From Cylindrospermum sp. NIES-4074 (GTDB lineage: Bacteria > Cyanobacteriota > Cyanobacteriia > Cyanobacteriales > Nostocaceae): DNA of 64,000 bases. Below the pieces are notes generated by a model. That model had not been told where the DNA came from. It saw only the letters and a program-made list of their open reading frames with translations, and did not search any database. Where the stretch lies: NCBI GenBank assembly GCA_003994795.1, contig AP018269.1:5109677-5173676 (forward strand). Direction: 5' to 3'. Below, piece after piece: positions 24,905 through 35,216 of the stretch. Position 1 is the stretch's first letter. Each line of letters opens with the position of its first letter. The translations under genes and the position numbers were made by a program.

Positions 24905-26451
24905 GTAAGGATTCAGGTCTAAACTGGAGGTATTAAAGAAGGGGTCTGCACAGCAGTGTTAACTATGGCTTTTATAGCCTGCTCAAAAAACTCAATTACA
25001 GAACGTCCTTGACGACGACAAGTTTGTATGACCGTCAATAAATTGGCAGTATCTTGGAACCGCTCCATAGAACGGGAACCTCCACTAACTTTTCTTTTTG
25101 TTACTGCTAAACGTAACGTTCGTTCTGCTAAATTATTATCAGGCGGTATCTCTGGGTGGTCTAAAAAATACCACCACTGATGAGCTTTATTCCGCAAGGA
25201 GCGTAAAAGTTTACTGGCTTCCCCTCCGGCTTTATCAATCCATATTTTGATAGAAGATTCAACTTTTGTTTTAAACTCGGATGTCCAACTCAAGAATTCA
25301 ACAATGTTTTGAGTTTGTTGGAATAAAGCATAGTTTTTAAAGGCTTCATCTATCAGGTTGATAAATTTTGCCCCAATCTCTTGGTTATTTAAGCCTGGAA
25401 GCTTAATTAGTTTCTTGAAGTGACGGCGTAAATGTGCCAGACATTTCTGTTGGGCTTTTACTGGATAACCATTATACGCGCTATAGTCATCAGAACTAAG
25501 TACACCTTCGTAGCTCGAACCCAGGAGAGATTCTAATTCGGCGCGAGAACGAGTATCAGCAGCATGAAATAAAGCGAAGTCGGTGTTGGCAAAAATCCAT
25601 AACCATTCTTTTACCCCTTTGACTACCCAAGGTGTTTCATCCGAATGGATATTTGGCTGGGTTTGTTTTATCCACTCTTTAAGCAAGTCAATACTTTGAG
25701 CTACTGCACCATCTATTCGTTCATTCGTGGCTACTAAGGTTCCCACCCCGATTTCTATTTCACCCAGTTCCCACAATAGTTCTTGTTGTTTTTCATAAGA
25801 TAAATGACCGTAATTATTTATCCATCCCAAGAAAGCTTGTAGTCTAATTCCTATATCTTGCCCTGGTACCATCTCTGGAGACCATTCTGCTGTTTGCGTT
25901 TCGCCACACTCGCTGCAAATGCACGTATATCTTTGATATTCTACTATTTCGATTGGCCTCTCCACCAACTGTGCTACTTGCTGTGTTTCGATTTTTATTG
26001 GTTCGGCACGAAATTCTCTCTGACCACAGCAACTACACATTTGAGGTCGTAATATCTCAAACCTATCTACTCGACCAAACCCCTTTCTCGTTTTTCCTGG
26101 ATGCCCTGGTTGTCCTCCTGGTTTCCGTTTTGCAGCCTCACTCTCTTCTGGTTTATCCTCTTGTTTGTTTTCGGGTTTTTTGAGGATGTCTCCCGACGGT
26201 GGTTTTGATGATGTTGTGCTGTCTAAATCTCTACTAACTTTTAGTTTCTCTATTTCTTGTTGTAGTTCTATTACTTTGGATTTTAGCTGAACTATAGCGT
26301 TTGCCTGCTCAATAATCATCTCTACCAGCTGCTCTGTCGCCAACTGTCTCAAGGTCTCACTCTCTAGTTTTGGAGGCAAGTCTTTTTGCATACCTTTTAT
26401 ACTCCCCCTCTCATATCACACTTGTCAATACCCCCTGACCTGAATCCTTAC
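24905..26451 (-). mobile_element. IS66-family insertion sequence, 1547 bp
   Basis: The ends are perfect 15-bp inverted repeats (GTAAGGATTCAGGTC left, GACCTGAATCCTTAC right) flanked by the 8-bp target duplication GTTTTAGC at 24897-24904 and 26452-26459. Eight-base duplications and GTAA ends are typical of IS66. Only the transposase frame is present, without the accessory tnpA/tnpB genes of large IS66 elements, so it is the short single-gene type. It appears intact and recent, and sits in a REC-GGDEF gene. Confidence 0.95.
24919..26391 (-). CDS. IS66-family transposase
   Basis: The 490-residue protein has an N-terminal coiled coil (LKSKVIELQQEIEKLK), a zinc-binding segment (CSCCGQREF and CICSECGETQ), and the DDE catalytic core with Asp in HSDETPW, Asp in SSDDYSAYNG and Glu in PPDNNLAERTLR, followed by the family C-terminal motif RRQGRSVIEFFEQA. 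No stop or frameshift is seen, so the enzyme is probably active. Its stop codon overlaps the left inverted repeat. Confidence 0.95.
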   Translation of the reverse strand: MQKDLPPKLESETLRQLATEQLVEMIIEQANAIVQLKSKVIELQQEIEKLKVSRDLDSTTSSKPPSGDILKKPENKQEDKPEESEAAKRKPGGQPGHPGKTRKGFGRVDRFEILRPQMCSCCGQREFRAEPIKIETQQVAQLVERPIEIVEYQRYTCICSECGETQTAEWSPEMVPGQDIGIRLQAFLGWINNYGHLSYEKQQELLWELGEIEIGVGTLVATNERIDGAVAQSIDLLKEWIKQTQPNIHSDETPWVVKGVKEWLWIFANTDFALFHAADTRSRAELESLLGSSYEGVLSSDDYSAYNGYPVKAQQKCLAHLRRHFKKLIKLPGLNNQEIGAKFINLIDEAFKNYALFQQTQNIVEFLSWTSEFKTKVESSIKIWIDKAGGEASKLLRSLRNKAHQWWYFLDHPEIPPDNNLAERTLRLAVTKRKVSGGSRSMERFQDTANLLTVIQTCRRQGRSVIEFFEQAIKAIVNTAVQTPSLIPPV

Positions 26452-27149
26452 GTTTTAGCTACCTGCTGTAAACAATGATCTCCTGCTAAATGACCATAAG
26501 TATCGTTATAGTTTTTGAAAAAATCTACATCGCATAACAATAAAGATAGGGGTAATTGTTCTCGGAAGAGTCTCTGCCATTCAAGATTTAAAAATTCATC
26601 AAATTTCCGTCGATTGGCGACTCCTGTTAATCCATCTAAGAGAGCAAAGAGATTTAGCTGGTGATTGGCTAACACTAAAGCTTCTTCAGCGCGTTGGCGT
26701 TCTAATATTTCTTGCTGTAACTGTTGGTTTTGGACGATTAGTTGCTGTTGTTGGCGGCTAATAATGAATTGATTCTTAACTCGTGCCAATACTTCTGATT
26801 CTTGAAAAGGTTTGGTGATGTAGTCCACTCCACCAATTTCAAATGCCATAACTTTATCTGTAGCTTGATCCAAAGCACTAATAAAAATTATGGGAATCTT
26901 GGCAGTCTCTTCCTGAGATTTCAGTTGCCGACAAACTTCATAGCCATTTATCTCAGGCATATTGATATCAAGTAAAATCAAGTCAGGAGGTTCTATCTTT
27001 GCAGCCTGGATTGCCATTTTTCCAGAAACAGTTTTTCTCACCTTGAATCCTTGTGACTCTAGCATCTTGGATAGCAAGCGTAGATTGTCTGGGGTATCAT
27101 CAACAAGCAGAATCAGACCAGAATTATGACAGGATTTAGATATAGACAT
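26448..27149 (-). pseudogene. response regulator REC-GGDEF, N-terminal fragment truncated by IS66
   Basis: Residues about 12-130 form a receiver domain ([11 protein letters not shown], phosphoacceptor Asp in [13 protein letters not shown], Lys in YITKPF). A coiled coil follows, and then the start of GGDEF ([38 protein letters not shown]). The frame then reaches a TAA made by the IS66 end, just before the GGEEF signature encoded at 24581-24896. The fragment keeps a receiver but cannot make c-di-GMP. It starts 8 bp downstream of the phytochrome-like kinase and was almost certainly its partner in an operon. Confidence 0.9.
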
Positions 27150-27157
27150 ACTTGATG

Positions 27158-30100
27158 CTACGAGAGAGAAGTAAGATTAATTATTGTTGCTACATGGAAG
27201 TTTTCAACTAGATTTTTTAAAGCATCAGCAAGTTTATGCTCATGTTCGGGTATTTGCTCAAATAGCTCATAGAGTTTTATATCGTCAATTATCAGCGCGG
27301 CTTCATGGACTTGAGCAATCCAAGCAGGAGGCATAACCTGCAAATCAGATGCAGTCAATTGTTGATATTGATTCTTAGCTTCAGACAGATTTTGTTGATT
27401 ATTTTCTGCATATATATAGTGCAAACCTAAATAGTGTGCCATCTTATCAAACAGCACATTTTCTTCAAAAGGTTTAGCAACAAAATCATCACAGCCGATT
27501 TCTAAGATAGCTTTTCTGTCTTCTTCAAAAGCATTCGCAGTCAGAGCAATAATCGTTAGGTCTTTTCCTTGGGTAATGGCTCGAATTTGCTTTGTTGCTT
27601 CACGTCCATTCATCACAGGCATTTGTATATCCATCCAAATGAGATGCGGTTCCCACTCTTGGCAAATATCAATTGCTTCTAAACCATTTTCCGCAGCACA
27701 TACCTCAAAGCCAACAGACTCTAGCAGTTTGACGATTAACAGCCGATTTTCTGGGACATCCTCAACAACCAATATCCGGTATTTAGGTTGTCCAGGTTCC
27801 AAACCAATCACCCGTTTTGTGAGTTGTGTGGGATGAAAAACATCCACTGTCTCAACTTGGGTGAGTTGAACTTGACAAGTAAAGGTTGAACCATAACCTA
27901 AAATGCTGCGAACTGTAACGTCACCTCCCATGAGTCTGGCAAATTGGCGGCTAATAGCTAGTCCAAGACCTGTACCCTGCATAAACTGTCGTCCATTTTT
28001 AGCCTGTACAAATGCTTCAAAGATTAACCCCAAATCATCAATAGCAATCCCAGGCCCGGTATCTTCGACTTCAAATTCGACAACTATCTTCCCTTGGTCA
28101 GCTGTTAAAGATGAAGAACTACTAGGATAAGAGACTCTGAGAACAATGGAACCAACAACGGTAAATTTGACGGCATTGCCTATCAAATTAATCAGTATTT
28201 GTCTTAACTTGCCTTCATCACCACAAACATACTGACTTACATTTGCATTGATTTCAGTTACTAAATTTAGGTCTTTATCTGAAGCTTTCAGAGCTAACAT
28301 TTCCTGAATTGAATAAATTAGACGGTGTAAGTCAAAATAGCTTTCATTCAAGGTTAGTTGACCAGCTTCAATTTTGGACATTTCCAAAACATCACTAATT
28401 AAAATCAGCAAATGCTCACCACTACGATTAATGATGTCTAAATTCTCTTGATCTTCTGGAGATAAAGAGCCATTACGGGTTATAAGTTGAGTAAAACCTA
28501 AAATAGCATTCAGGGGAGTTCGTAACTCATGACTCATTTTGGCAAGAAAATGACTTTTGGCACGGTTGGCAATTTCTGCCTGTTCAGCGGCTTCTTGTAA
28601 TGCCATTTGAGAAAATTCTAGTGCTGCCAGCATGAGATTATTCCTCATTTCTTGTGCAACTTCAATCTCAAATGGTTGCCAGGGAAGTGATTTTTCTTGA
28701 ACAGTCTCTTTCCACAGTTCAAATGATTTCCGTGGAGTTAGACGCATAGTATTATCTGAGGCAATAGATATCGGCTTATTGGGATTACCTGCCCAATGAA
28801 CAATTTGAATTTGCTCTGGTCGAAACCAAATGATATGATAAGAACGCTGATTGAGAATAATGGAAATTGCTAAAATACCGCTGGCTATATCTTGGAATTT
28901 TCTAGCTTTTGGGTAAAGTTGAGAGAGTGAATCTGTATAAAAAATTTCCTGTTGATTTTGATTCTGTAGCCAGGTTAGTAGTTCCTGTATATCTGCTTCA
29001 GCAGGAGTATTACCAATTAAAATAAGTTGTCCTTCTAATAATATAGCAGCACCAGTAGAGCGAACTAAATTCAATAAGCTGGATTCATTACGCTGGAATA
29101 CATTGCCAATGTAATCTAATTTATTGCCTAAAGTTTGACCTAGCTGCACCTGAATTGCTTTGACTTGTTGGCGACAGAAACTCAACAAGCTTTCCTGGTG
29201 ATGAAGTAACTCAAGAGATGCAAACTGACCAATAAATTCACAGGTTTTGCGAATCTCATAGTCAATATATTTGGGAGTGTAATGGTGACAAGCAATCAAA
29301 CCCCAAAGTCGATTTTCATTAATTAGTGAAATGGACATTGAACCAGTAATGCCCATATTCTGCAAATACTCCACATGACATGATGATATACTCCTTAATA
29401 TTGAGCCACTTAAGTCAAGGGGTTCATTTGTGTGAAGATTATTCTTGGGAATAAGTTTTACGGGCTGATACTTAACATCTGGTATGACTCGCAGCAAATT
29501 TTCGTAGTAGAGTTTTCTGGCTTGAGTTGGAATGTCAAAGGCAGGATAATGTAGTCCTAAATAACTTTCTAGATGAGTTTGACAATCTTCAGCAATAACG
29601 ACTCCACTATAGTCTGCTTCAAACCTATAGATCATCACTCTGTCAAACTGAGTTATTTTTCTAACTTCTTGAGCAATAATTTTAAAGAGTTCGTACAAAT
29701 TGGGCGCATTGCTAATGTTAGATACTGCTTTTTCCAGTAGATGATAGTTTTCTAGAGAGGGACTTATTTGGGTAGATGAATGAGGTTCCAATTCCAAGAT
29801 TAAAACACCATGAGAGCGATGAATCATTCCTAAAAATAATTCATAGCTTTTACTCGCCTGATTTTTAATTTCAAATAAATGAGTGAAAGCCAAGTTATCT
29901 TGTGTTAAGGAATCAGTAATTAACTTGACTTGTTTTTGAGATAACAGGCAATCTAAATTTTGACCAACTAACAACTCTGCTGGGATACTAAAAAAGTGAT
30001 TAGTGTTTTCACTAACTTGTAAGATTTTGAGATGCGGTTCCTGTAAAGCCAGAAGTACACCATGTGGCTGGATAAGGCCAGGAATATGTATCGGCTCTAA

Positions 30101-30187
30101 GTCACAGTTACTAACATCAATTAGTTCTGATATAGTAGTTTCAGTGTTTTTCATATTTAAGTTTTTTATTATTTTTAATTCTATCAT
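27158..30187 (-). CDS. phytochrome-like hybrid histidine kinase
   Basis: The 1009-residue protein has domains in order: PAS (about 25-130), GAF (150-320), PHY (330-515), HisKA/HATPase (550-790; [33 protein letters not shown]) and receiver (about 815-935; [11 protein letters not shown]). Cys28 in [12 protein letters not shown] is at the biliverdin-attachment site of bacteriophytochromes, while Cys270-His271 in [12 protein letters not shown] matches the phycocyanobilin site of Cph1-type phytochromes, so both possible bilin cysteines are present. Asp218 of the DIP motif is kept (PAFDIP). The upstream glycerate kinase stop lies 6 bp before ATG 30187, suggesting coupling; an internal ATG at 30154 is an alternative. 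Its downstream partner is the split REC-GGDEF gene. Confidence 0.9.
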   Translation of the reverse strand: MIELKIIKNLNMKNTETTISELIDVSNCDLEPIHIPGLIQPHGVLLALQEPHLKILQVSENTNHFFSIPAELLVGQNLDCLLSQKQVKLITDSLTQDNLAFTHLFEIKNQASKSYELFLGMIHRSHGVLILELEPHSSTQISPSLENYHLLEKAVSNISNAPNLYELFKIIAQEVRKITQFDRVMIYRFEADYSGVVIAEDCQTHLESYLGLHYPAFDIPTQARKLYYENLLRVIPDVKYQPVKLIPKNNLHTNEPLDLSGSILRSISSCHVEYLQNMGITGSMSISLINENRLWGLIACHHYTPKYIDYEIRKTCEFIGQFASLELLHHQESLLSFCRQQVKAIQVQLGQTLGNKLDYIGNVFQRNESSLLNLVRSTGAAILLEGQLILIGNTPAEADIQELLTWLQNQNQQEIFYTDSLSQLYPKARKFQDIASGILAISIILNQRSYHIIWFRPEQIQIVHWAGNPNKPISIASDNTMRLTPRKSFELWKETVQEKSLPWQPFEIEVAQEMRNNLMLAALEFSQMALQEAAEQAEIANRAKSHFLAKMSHELRTPLNAILGFTQLITRNGSLSPEDQENLDIINRSGEHLLILISDVLEMSKIEAGQLTLNESYFDLHRLIYSIQEMLALKASDKDLNLVTEINANVSQYVCGDEGKLRQILINLIGNAVKFTVVGSIVLRVSYPSSSSSLTADQGKIVVEFEVEDTGPGIAIDDLGLIFEAFVQAKNGRQFMQGTGLGLAISRQFARLMGGDVTVRSILGYGSTFTCQVQLTQVETVDVFHPTQLTKRVIGLEPGQPKYRILVVEDVPENRLLIVKLLESVGFEVCAAENGLEAIDICQEWEPHLIWMDIQMPVMNGREATKQIRAITQGKDLTIIALTANAFEEDRKAILEIGCDDFVAKPFEENVLFDKMAHYLGLHYIYAENNQQNLSEAKNQYQQLTASDLQVMPPAWIAQVHEAALIIDDIKLYELFEQIPEHEHKLADALKNLVENFHVATIINLTSLS

Positions 30188-30192
30188 TCTGA

Positions 30193-31221
30193 TCAGATGT
30201 GATGGCTATAAACTGCACCAAATGTATGATCAAGATGAATTTCAATGACTAAATCAACTGTCGGAGATTTAACTAAAGGTTTGATGAATAGTTCAGGGTG
30301 AAGCGATCGCCAAAAATAATTGACAAATTCTGCCACTTCCAATTCTGTCATTCCTGGCTTACCCGCAGCAATCATCTGCCTTTCCGCTTGTTTGCGCCAC
30401 TCTAAGGAACAGCGGTAATCTATGGGATAGAGTAAAATCAAGCTGTCTAGGCGATCCCACAAAGGTAAATAATCTCTGAGTTGACGATTCATGTCACTGG
30501 CAAATTTTCTATCTTCCGGGGTGACAATGGGTGCTGGTGCGATCGCAAATTCCTCTGGTTCAATTGGTCGCACACCCACAAACCAACCTTCAAAAAGGAC
30601 AATATCAACATCTGTGACGATTTCGGGAGTTGTGCGATCGCCTGCACCTGCATAAGCAGATTTATCAAAACGGGGAACAATCACCGGATTCTCACCCTGA
30701 CGGATGTGATCGAGTAAATTTAAACCTAAGTCTACGTCATGGGTTCCCGGTGGCCCACGCCAAATCAAGCGGGGGTCTTGCTGAGTTAGAATTAGGCGAT
30801 CGCCATAAGTTTTGTACAAATCATCCAAAGACAAACTCAAACAGCGGTATCCCAACTCTTGGAGAATCAAGCCGAGAACCTTAGACATGGTGGTTTTACC
30901 TGTACCTTGTCCGCCTAAAATCCCCTGAATGAGAGGTCTTCCTAAATTTTGGCGTTGCGTTGCTAGTTTAATCCCCAAAGGCAGCCACAAATCCCACAAC
31001 ACCTGCAACATCGCTTGGGGTGGGATTTGGAGGGTATTTTGGCAAAATTGGCTAAAAACTGGTAGAACTGAGCGGAGTAAATGCGATCGCTTTTCAATCA
31101 CTTCAACCACATTGGCTGGGGTAATACCAAAAGCCTTAGCCCTGAAAGTATCTGCCAGGGCGGCTTCCTGTGCCCACATCTGCCAAGATGCGTCTGTTGT
31201 ATCCGTCGTCAAATTAAGCAT
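30193..31221 (-). CDS. D-glycerate 3-kinase (plant-type GLYK)
   Basis: The 342-residue P-loop enzyme phosphorylates D-glycerate to 3-phosphoglycerate, the last step of the photorespiratory cycle. Visible motifs are the Walker A GGQGTGKTTMSK, SLSLDDLYKTY, RGPPGTHDVDLG and VLFEGWFVGVRP, all typical of the plant/cyanobacterial glycerate kinase family that resembles phosphoribulokinase. It sits between ycf20 and the phytochrome-like kinase, all on one strand, with only 5 bp to the kinase; they may be cotranscribed although their functions differ. Confidence 0.9.
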   Translation of the reverse strand: MLNLTTDTTDASWQMWAQEAALADTFRAKAFGITPANVVEVIEKRSHLLRSVLPVFSQFCQNTLQIPPQAMLQVLWDLWLPLGIKLATQRQNLGRPLIQGILGGQGTGKTTMSKVLGLILQELGYRCLSLSLDDLYKTYGDRLILTQQDPRLIWRGPPGTHDVDLGLNLLDHIRQGENPVIVPRFDKSAYAGAGDRTTPEIVTDVDIVLFEGWFVGVRPIEPEEFAIAPAPIVTPEDRKFASDMNRQLRDYLPLWDRLDSLILLYPIDYRCSLEWRKQAERQMIAAGKPGMTELEVAEFVNYFWRSLHPELFIKPLVKSPTVDLVIEIHLDHTFGAVYSHHI

Positions 31222-31233
31222 ATTGCACCACCC

Positions 31234-31566
31234 TCAAGAACCCAGTTTAAAGGCTTCGAGAAACATACTGTAGATGAAGCCCACTTTCAGATAGTTTAGT
31301 GATTCTACCCATAGCGATCGCCTAGCGAAAAAGCTGCGACTGTAAAATATCCTGCTGCTAATCTCCGTTAATAGGACAAAAAATGCAGCTACCACAATAT
31401 CCAATTCTGCCTTCTGTCCAGTGGTGGTAGATACTGCTGATCCCAAAAAGAAACCGAATAAAAAACTAATTAGTAGCAGCGATAAACGTCGCCAGGGGTT
31501 GAGAAACCATTGACCCAATTGGCTAGAAATGGTATCTAAAAGGTTGTTAAGTCGAGTATTTTGCAT
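31234..31566 (-). CDS. ycf20: Ycf20 (DUF565) membrane protein
   Basis: The 110-residue protein carries the DUF565/Ycf20 pattern: FLNPWRRLSLLLISFLFGFFLG (helix 1, about 23-45), AELDIVVAAFFVLLTEISSR (helix 2) and LNYLKVGFIYSMFLEAFKLGS at the end. Ycf20 is conserved in cyanobacteria and plastids; in a green alga a homologue affects non-photochemical quenching. It ends 12 bp before the glycerate kinase start, so the two are probably cotranscribed. Confidence 0.85.
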   Translation of the reverse strand: MQNTRLNNLLDTISSQLGQWFLNPWRRLSLLLISFLFGFFLGSAVSTTTGQKAELDIVVAAFFVLLTEISSRIFYSRSFFARRSLWVESLNYLKVGFIYSMFLEAFKLGS

Positions 31567-32352
31567 GAGTGGAACTTCTTGGGAAAAGTCAAAAAAAGAG
31601 GGTGTAGGGTTACAGGTTTGGGGAAGAGAATCTGGAGTGGCTTAAAACCCGCTGATTGAATAGCACCAAATGAAAGATTTGGTGGGGGTTTGTAGCCTTG
31701 GTGGCGTAGGAAACACAGTGTCAAGAAATGCACAAATTTTGTTTTGTCACCTACACCCTAATTTGGGTCAAGATATGCTGAAATATTCCCATATTTAGGA
31801 TATCGGTTTTCGTATAAGCTTGTTTGATGGTGTTATAGATATCTGCTGGATTATCAGTGCTTATCAATATTTATACAATAAGTTTATATTGAGTGATCTA
31901 CACAACTCTAAAAAATTAAGTTTTCTGGGGTGGTATCTTATGGCATAGCAGAGTTATCTTAAAGATGAAGGGTAGAGTGTGAAGGTAAAGTATATCTTGT
32001 TAACAAATTTGAGCATTCGTCAAAAAGTGCTTTGTTGGCAGTAATACCTGGCTTGCAAAAATTTATTTTTGTGATGCTGTTAATAAGTTAACTCATTCCG
32101 TATTTGTTTGTTACTTTAGGCATCCTAACTTACGGTGATAACAGGAATAATTAGGTCACTAACTCCTTAATTGCTCAACTGTTAAAGGATTTATACCCCA
32201 CACTTTTTATACTGAAAATGAGACTTATGATACATTACCGTGTCTGATTTTTAGAGTGTCTAAAATTGGTAACTTTGTTTGATTTCCATTTGGGATAATA
32301 GGCTACTATTTGGTCAAGCCTAAACAAATTTTTATTTCTAAAATCTATCACT
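31567..32352. other. long AT-rich intergenic region without a visible gene
   Basis: Around 31600-31760 there are GTGTAGGG-like pieces and a CCTACACCC stretch. The rest is AT-rich (31790-32340) with no frame of coding character, no clear hairpin with a T-run and no tRNA-like fold. It separates the divergent ycf20 and lipoprotein genes and may hold an RNA gene I cannot recognise. Confidence 0.4.
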
Positions 32353-32952
32353 ATGAAATATTCTGTGTATCGTAACGTTGCTGTTACAGGTTGTTTATTA
32401 GGGCTAATGGGACTACTCGCGGGATGCTTTGGCATGAGCATATCCTTTGAGGCTACAAATCCAGACGCATCCCCACCAAAGCCTACAGAGACAAGCAACC
32501 CACCTGTTACACCCCAAAAAGCAATATCTGTTAGTGCCCCCACCAACCAAATAGAACATAGCCACACAGAGAAATCTTCTCCCTTATTGGCATATCGTTT
32601 TGACTCAACTGATAAAGCCAAGACTCAAGGGACTTTGCGAATGAGTAATCAAACAACTCAACCTGTGCGGCTAGCCCTATTGGCGCGACAGTCAGCAGTA
32701 AAAAACTCAAAAACTAATAAAAATAATTATAGTGTTCCAGCCCATTGGGATTTTGCCCCTCAAGAAGGTAGTGAGAGAGGGCTGATTTTATCCTTGCCCC
32801 AAGGTAATTTAAAGCTGGAGAAGGGAGATATTTTAGTTGCATTTGCTCAAGATGGTTCCCGGCGCTATTGGGGGCCATATGTTGTCGGGGAAACCCCATC
32901 ACCAGCTTGGAATTCCCAAAATAAAGAATGGCAATTGGTACTGAATCCATAA
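32353..32952 (+). CDS. hypothetical lipoprotein, 199 residues
   Basis: A signal peptide with lipobox LLAGC (Cys25, in GLMGLLAGCFG) is clear. Residues 35-75 are Pro/Thr/Ser-rich and disordered. The C-terminal part (80-199) is a beta-rich domain with RMSNQTTQPVRLALLAR and DILVAFAQDGSRRYWGPYVV. I recognise no family. It is exported and membrane-anchored. A nonamer array follows 18 bp after the stop. Confidence 0.7.
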   Translation: MKYSVYRNVAVTGCLLGLMGLLAGCFGMSISFEATNPDASPPKPTETSNPPVTPQKAISVSAPTNQIEHSHTEKSSPLLAYRFDSTDKAKTQGTLRMSNQTTQPVRLALLARQSAVKNSKTNKNNYSVPAHWDFAPQEGSERGLILSLPQGNLKLEKGDILVAFAQDGSRRYWGPYVVGETPSPAWNSQNKEWQLVLNP

Positions 32953-32970
32953 TTTTGGGGAAATCGGGCA

Positions 32971-33033
32971 GGGGAGTGTGGGGAGTGTGGGGAGTGTGGG
33001 GAGTGTGGGGAGTGTGGGGAGTGTGGGGAGTGT
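32971..33033 (+). repeat. GGGGAGTGT nonamer array (7 units)
   Basis: Seven units of GGGGAGTGT, the reverse complement of the CTCCCCACA-type arrays at 15973-16062 and 35132-35194. It is followed by degenerate GGGGAGCAG units. Confidence 0.95.
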
Positions 33034-33231
33034 GGGGAGCAGGGGAGCAGGGGAGCAGGTGGGATAAATTACCAATGACCGTTCGGCTGACGCTCACGGC
33101 GAAGCCAATGACCAATGACCAACCTCATGAGAACAAAACTCAAGGAAGTAACGACTATTGACTAGTGACTGTTGATTGTTGACTATGGACTATGGGAAGG
33201 ATGCGATTCAACGTGTCTTCATTATCGATTC

Positions 33232-35088
33232 ATGAGGCTGAAATTGACTGTTCCCCGCGCTATTGAGCAGTGGTTCAATAACCTAGAAAAGCGTCCAGCC
33301 CTTGCTGTGACTGTGTTGATTGTGTGTTTACTTCTGATTTGCTGGGTGGCATTGGGCTGGAATTTGGGCAATATTGGCTTGATTGATGAGACAGAGCCGC
33401 TGTTTGCAGAAGCTTCCCGGCAAATGTATATAACAGGTGACTGGATTACCCCATTTTTTAATGGCGAAACTCGTTTTGACAAACCGGCTTTAATTTATTG
33501 GTGTCAAGCGATCGCCTATGCAATTATAGGGGTGAATGAGTGGGCAGTGCGTCTCCCATCTGCGATCGCTGCCATAGGCGTAATCGCTTTAACTTTTTAT
33601 ACTGTACAGTGGCATCTGGCACGCAAAGACGAAATTGAGCAAGTTATACGTCCCCATCGCCGCTACTTAACAGCTTTTGTCGCAGCTGCTGTTTTAGCAC
33701 TCAGTCCCGAAATGATTATTTGGGGCAGAACGGGTGTTTCCGATATGCTGCTCACCGGATGCATAGCATCAGCTTTGTTATGCTTCTTTTTGGGGTACGC
33801 AGACAATTTAAAATTCAAAATTCAAAATTCAAAATTCCCTAATACATGGTATTTAGCTTGTTATGTATTAATTGCTGGGGCAATTTTGACCAAAGGCCCA
33901 ATAGGAATTGTCTTACCAGGAATTATTATCACTGGGTTTTTGCTGTACTTAGGCAAGCTGCGAGAAGTATTGCGGGAGATGCGCTTCTTGTTGGGGATGG
34001 CGATTATCTTGGTGTTATCAGTTCCCTGGTATGCGTTAGTAATTTGGCGCAATGGCTGGAATTATATCAATGCCTTTTTTGGTTATCACAACCTAGAACG
34101 TTTTACAGAAGTAGTTAATGGTCACTCAGCACCTTGGTACTTTTATTTTTTGGTAGTGCTGCTGGGCTTTGCTCCATATTCAGTGTATTTGCCAGCGGCA
34201 ATGATTAGGCTAAAATTTTGGCAGCGATCGCACTGGCGTACCCAAGAACGCTCTCAGCAATTAGGTTTATTTGCCTGGATCTGGTTTGTAGCTGTGTTTG
34301 GCTTTTTTAGCATTGCTGTCACCAAACTCCCCAGCTATGTATTACCTTTAATGCCAGCATCCGCTATTTTGGTGGCGCTATCATGGAGCGACCTGTTCCC
34401 ACAAACCAGAACACAGAATTACCAAGACAATTCTTTTTCCCCCACCTCTTCATCCCTCTTCCGCATAACTGCCTGGGTAAATGTAACTTTTCTATCAATT
34501 TTGGCAGTGGCATTATTTAATCTATCCCAGATATTAGGCACTGATCCCGCTGTTCCCAACTTGCATGAACTGATTCAACAGTCGGGTTTAACAACATGGG
34601 GGGGCGTAATTTGGCTTATCTGTGCCATCATCATTGCATTTCTATTATTGAGTCGCCGCTGGCTGCCCATCATCAGTATTAATTTGTTGGGGCTTGTGGT
34701 GTTTTTGGCTGTTGTCCTGATGCCAGCTGTCTTTTTAATGGATCGGGAGCGTCAGCTGCCTTTAAGAGAATTATCTGCGATCGCCGTCCAAGCAAAACAA
34801 CCAAATGAAGAATTAGTCATGGTAGGCTTTAAAAAGCCTAGCGTAGCTTTTTACACTCATGACCGTGTTAATTACGTGAAACTCTCTCAAGAGGCTATAG
34901 ACTATATTCAAAAGCAGGCTGCCAAGAAAGTACAACCCCCATCACTATTGCTGTTAACCGAGCAGAAAAGGTTGCTACAAATGAACTTTCATCCAGATAA
35001 TTACAAGAGTTTAGGCACCAAAGGCGCTTATCAGCTAATCCGAGTACCTTTGAAGAAAACCAAACCTGCAAAATCGGATATATCTTGA
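33232..35088 (+). CDS. GT39/ArnT-like membrane glycosyltransferase
   Basis: The 618-residue protein has about 11-12 hydrophobic helices and the GT-C signature of dolichyl/undecaprenyl-phosphate-sugar-dependent transferases: IDETEPLFAEASRQMYITGD near residue 50 with the catalytic acidic residue, FDKPALIYW, and RLPSAIAAIG. It probably moves a sugar from a polyprenyl-phosphate carrier to lipid or surface glycan outside the membrane. I start at ATG 33232 because the upstream in-frame part translates tandem repeat-like DNA. Around 33808-33838 four AAAATTC heptamers lie inside the gene, encoding KFKIQNSKF in a loop between helices. Confidence 0.8.
   Translation: MRLKLTVPRAIEQWFNNLEKRPALAVTVLIVCLLLICWVALGWNLGNIGLIDETEPLFAEASRQMYITGDWITPFFNGETRFDKPALIYWCQAIAYAIIGVNEWAVRLPSAIAAIGVIALTFYTVQWHLARKDEIEQVIRPHRRYLTAFVAAAVLALSPEMIIWGRTGVSDMLLTGCIASALLCFFLGYADNLKFKIQNSKFPNTWYLACYVLIAGAILTKGPIGIVLPGIIITGFLLYLGKLREVLREMRFLLGMAIILVLSVPWYALVIWRNGWNYINAFFGYHNLERFTEVVNGHSAPWYFYFLVVLLGFAPYSVYLPAAMIRLKFWQRSHWRTQERSQQLGLFAWIWFVAVFGFFSIAVTKLPSYVLPLMPASAILVALSWSDLFPQTRTQNYQDNSFSPTSSSLFRITAWVNVTFLSILAVALFNLSQILGTDPAVPNLHELIQQSGLTTWGGVIWLICAIIIAFLLLSRRWLPIISINLLGLVVFLAVVLMPAVFLMDRERQLPLRELSAIAVQAKQPNEELVMVGFKKPSVAFYTHDRVNYVKLSQEAIDYIQKQAAKKVQPPSLLLLTEQKRLLQMNFHPDNYKSLGTKGAYQLIRVPLKKTKPAKSDIS
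33811..33838 (+). repeat. AAAATTC heptamer repeat inside a coding sequence
   Basis: About four tandem AAAATTC units lie within the GT39-like gene, near residue 195. The repeat keeps the frame and encodes a polar loop. The same heptamer type is usually intergenic in these genomes. Confidence 0.8.
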
Positions 35089-35131
35089 TTATGGTAATGG
35101 GTAATGGGTAATTGGTAATTTATCCCCCCTG

Positions 35132-35194
35132 CTCCCCACACTCCCCACACTCCCTACACTCCCCACACTCCCCACACTCCCCACACTCCCCACA
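35132..35194 (+). repeat. CTCCCCACA nonamer array (7 units)
   Basis: Seven units, one with a T for C change (CTCCCTACA). It lies between the convergent glycosyltransferase and hybrid-kinase genes. Confidence 0.95.
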
Positions 35195-35216
35195 CTCCCC
35201 CTGCCCAAGTTCCCAG

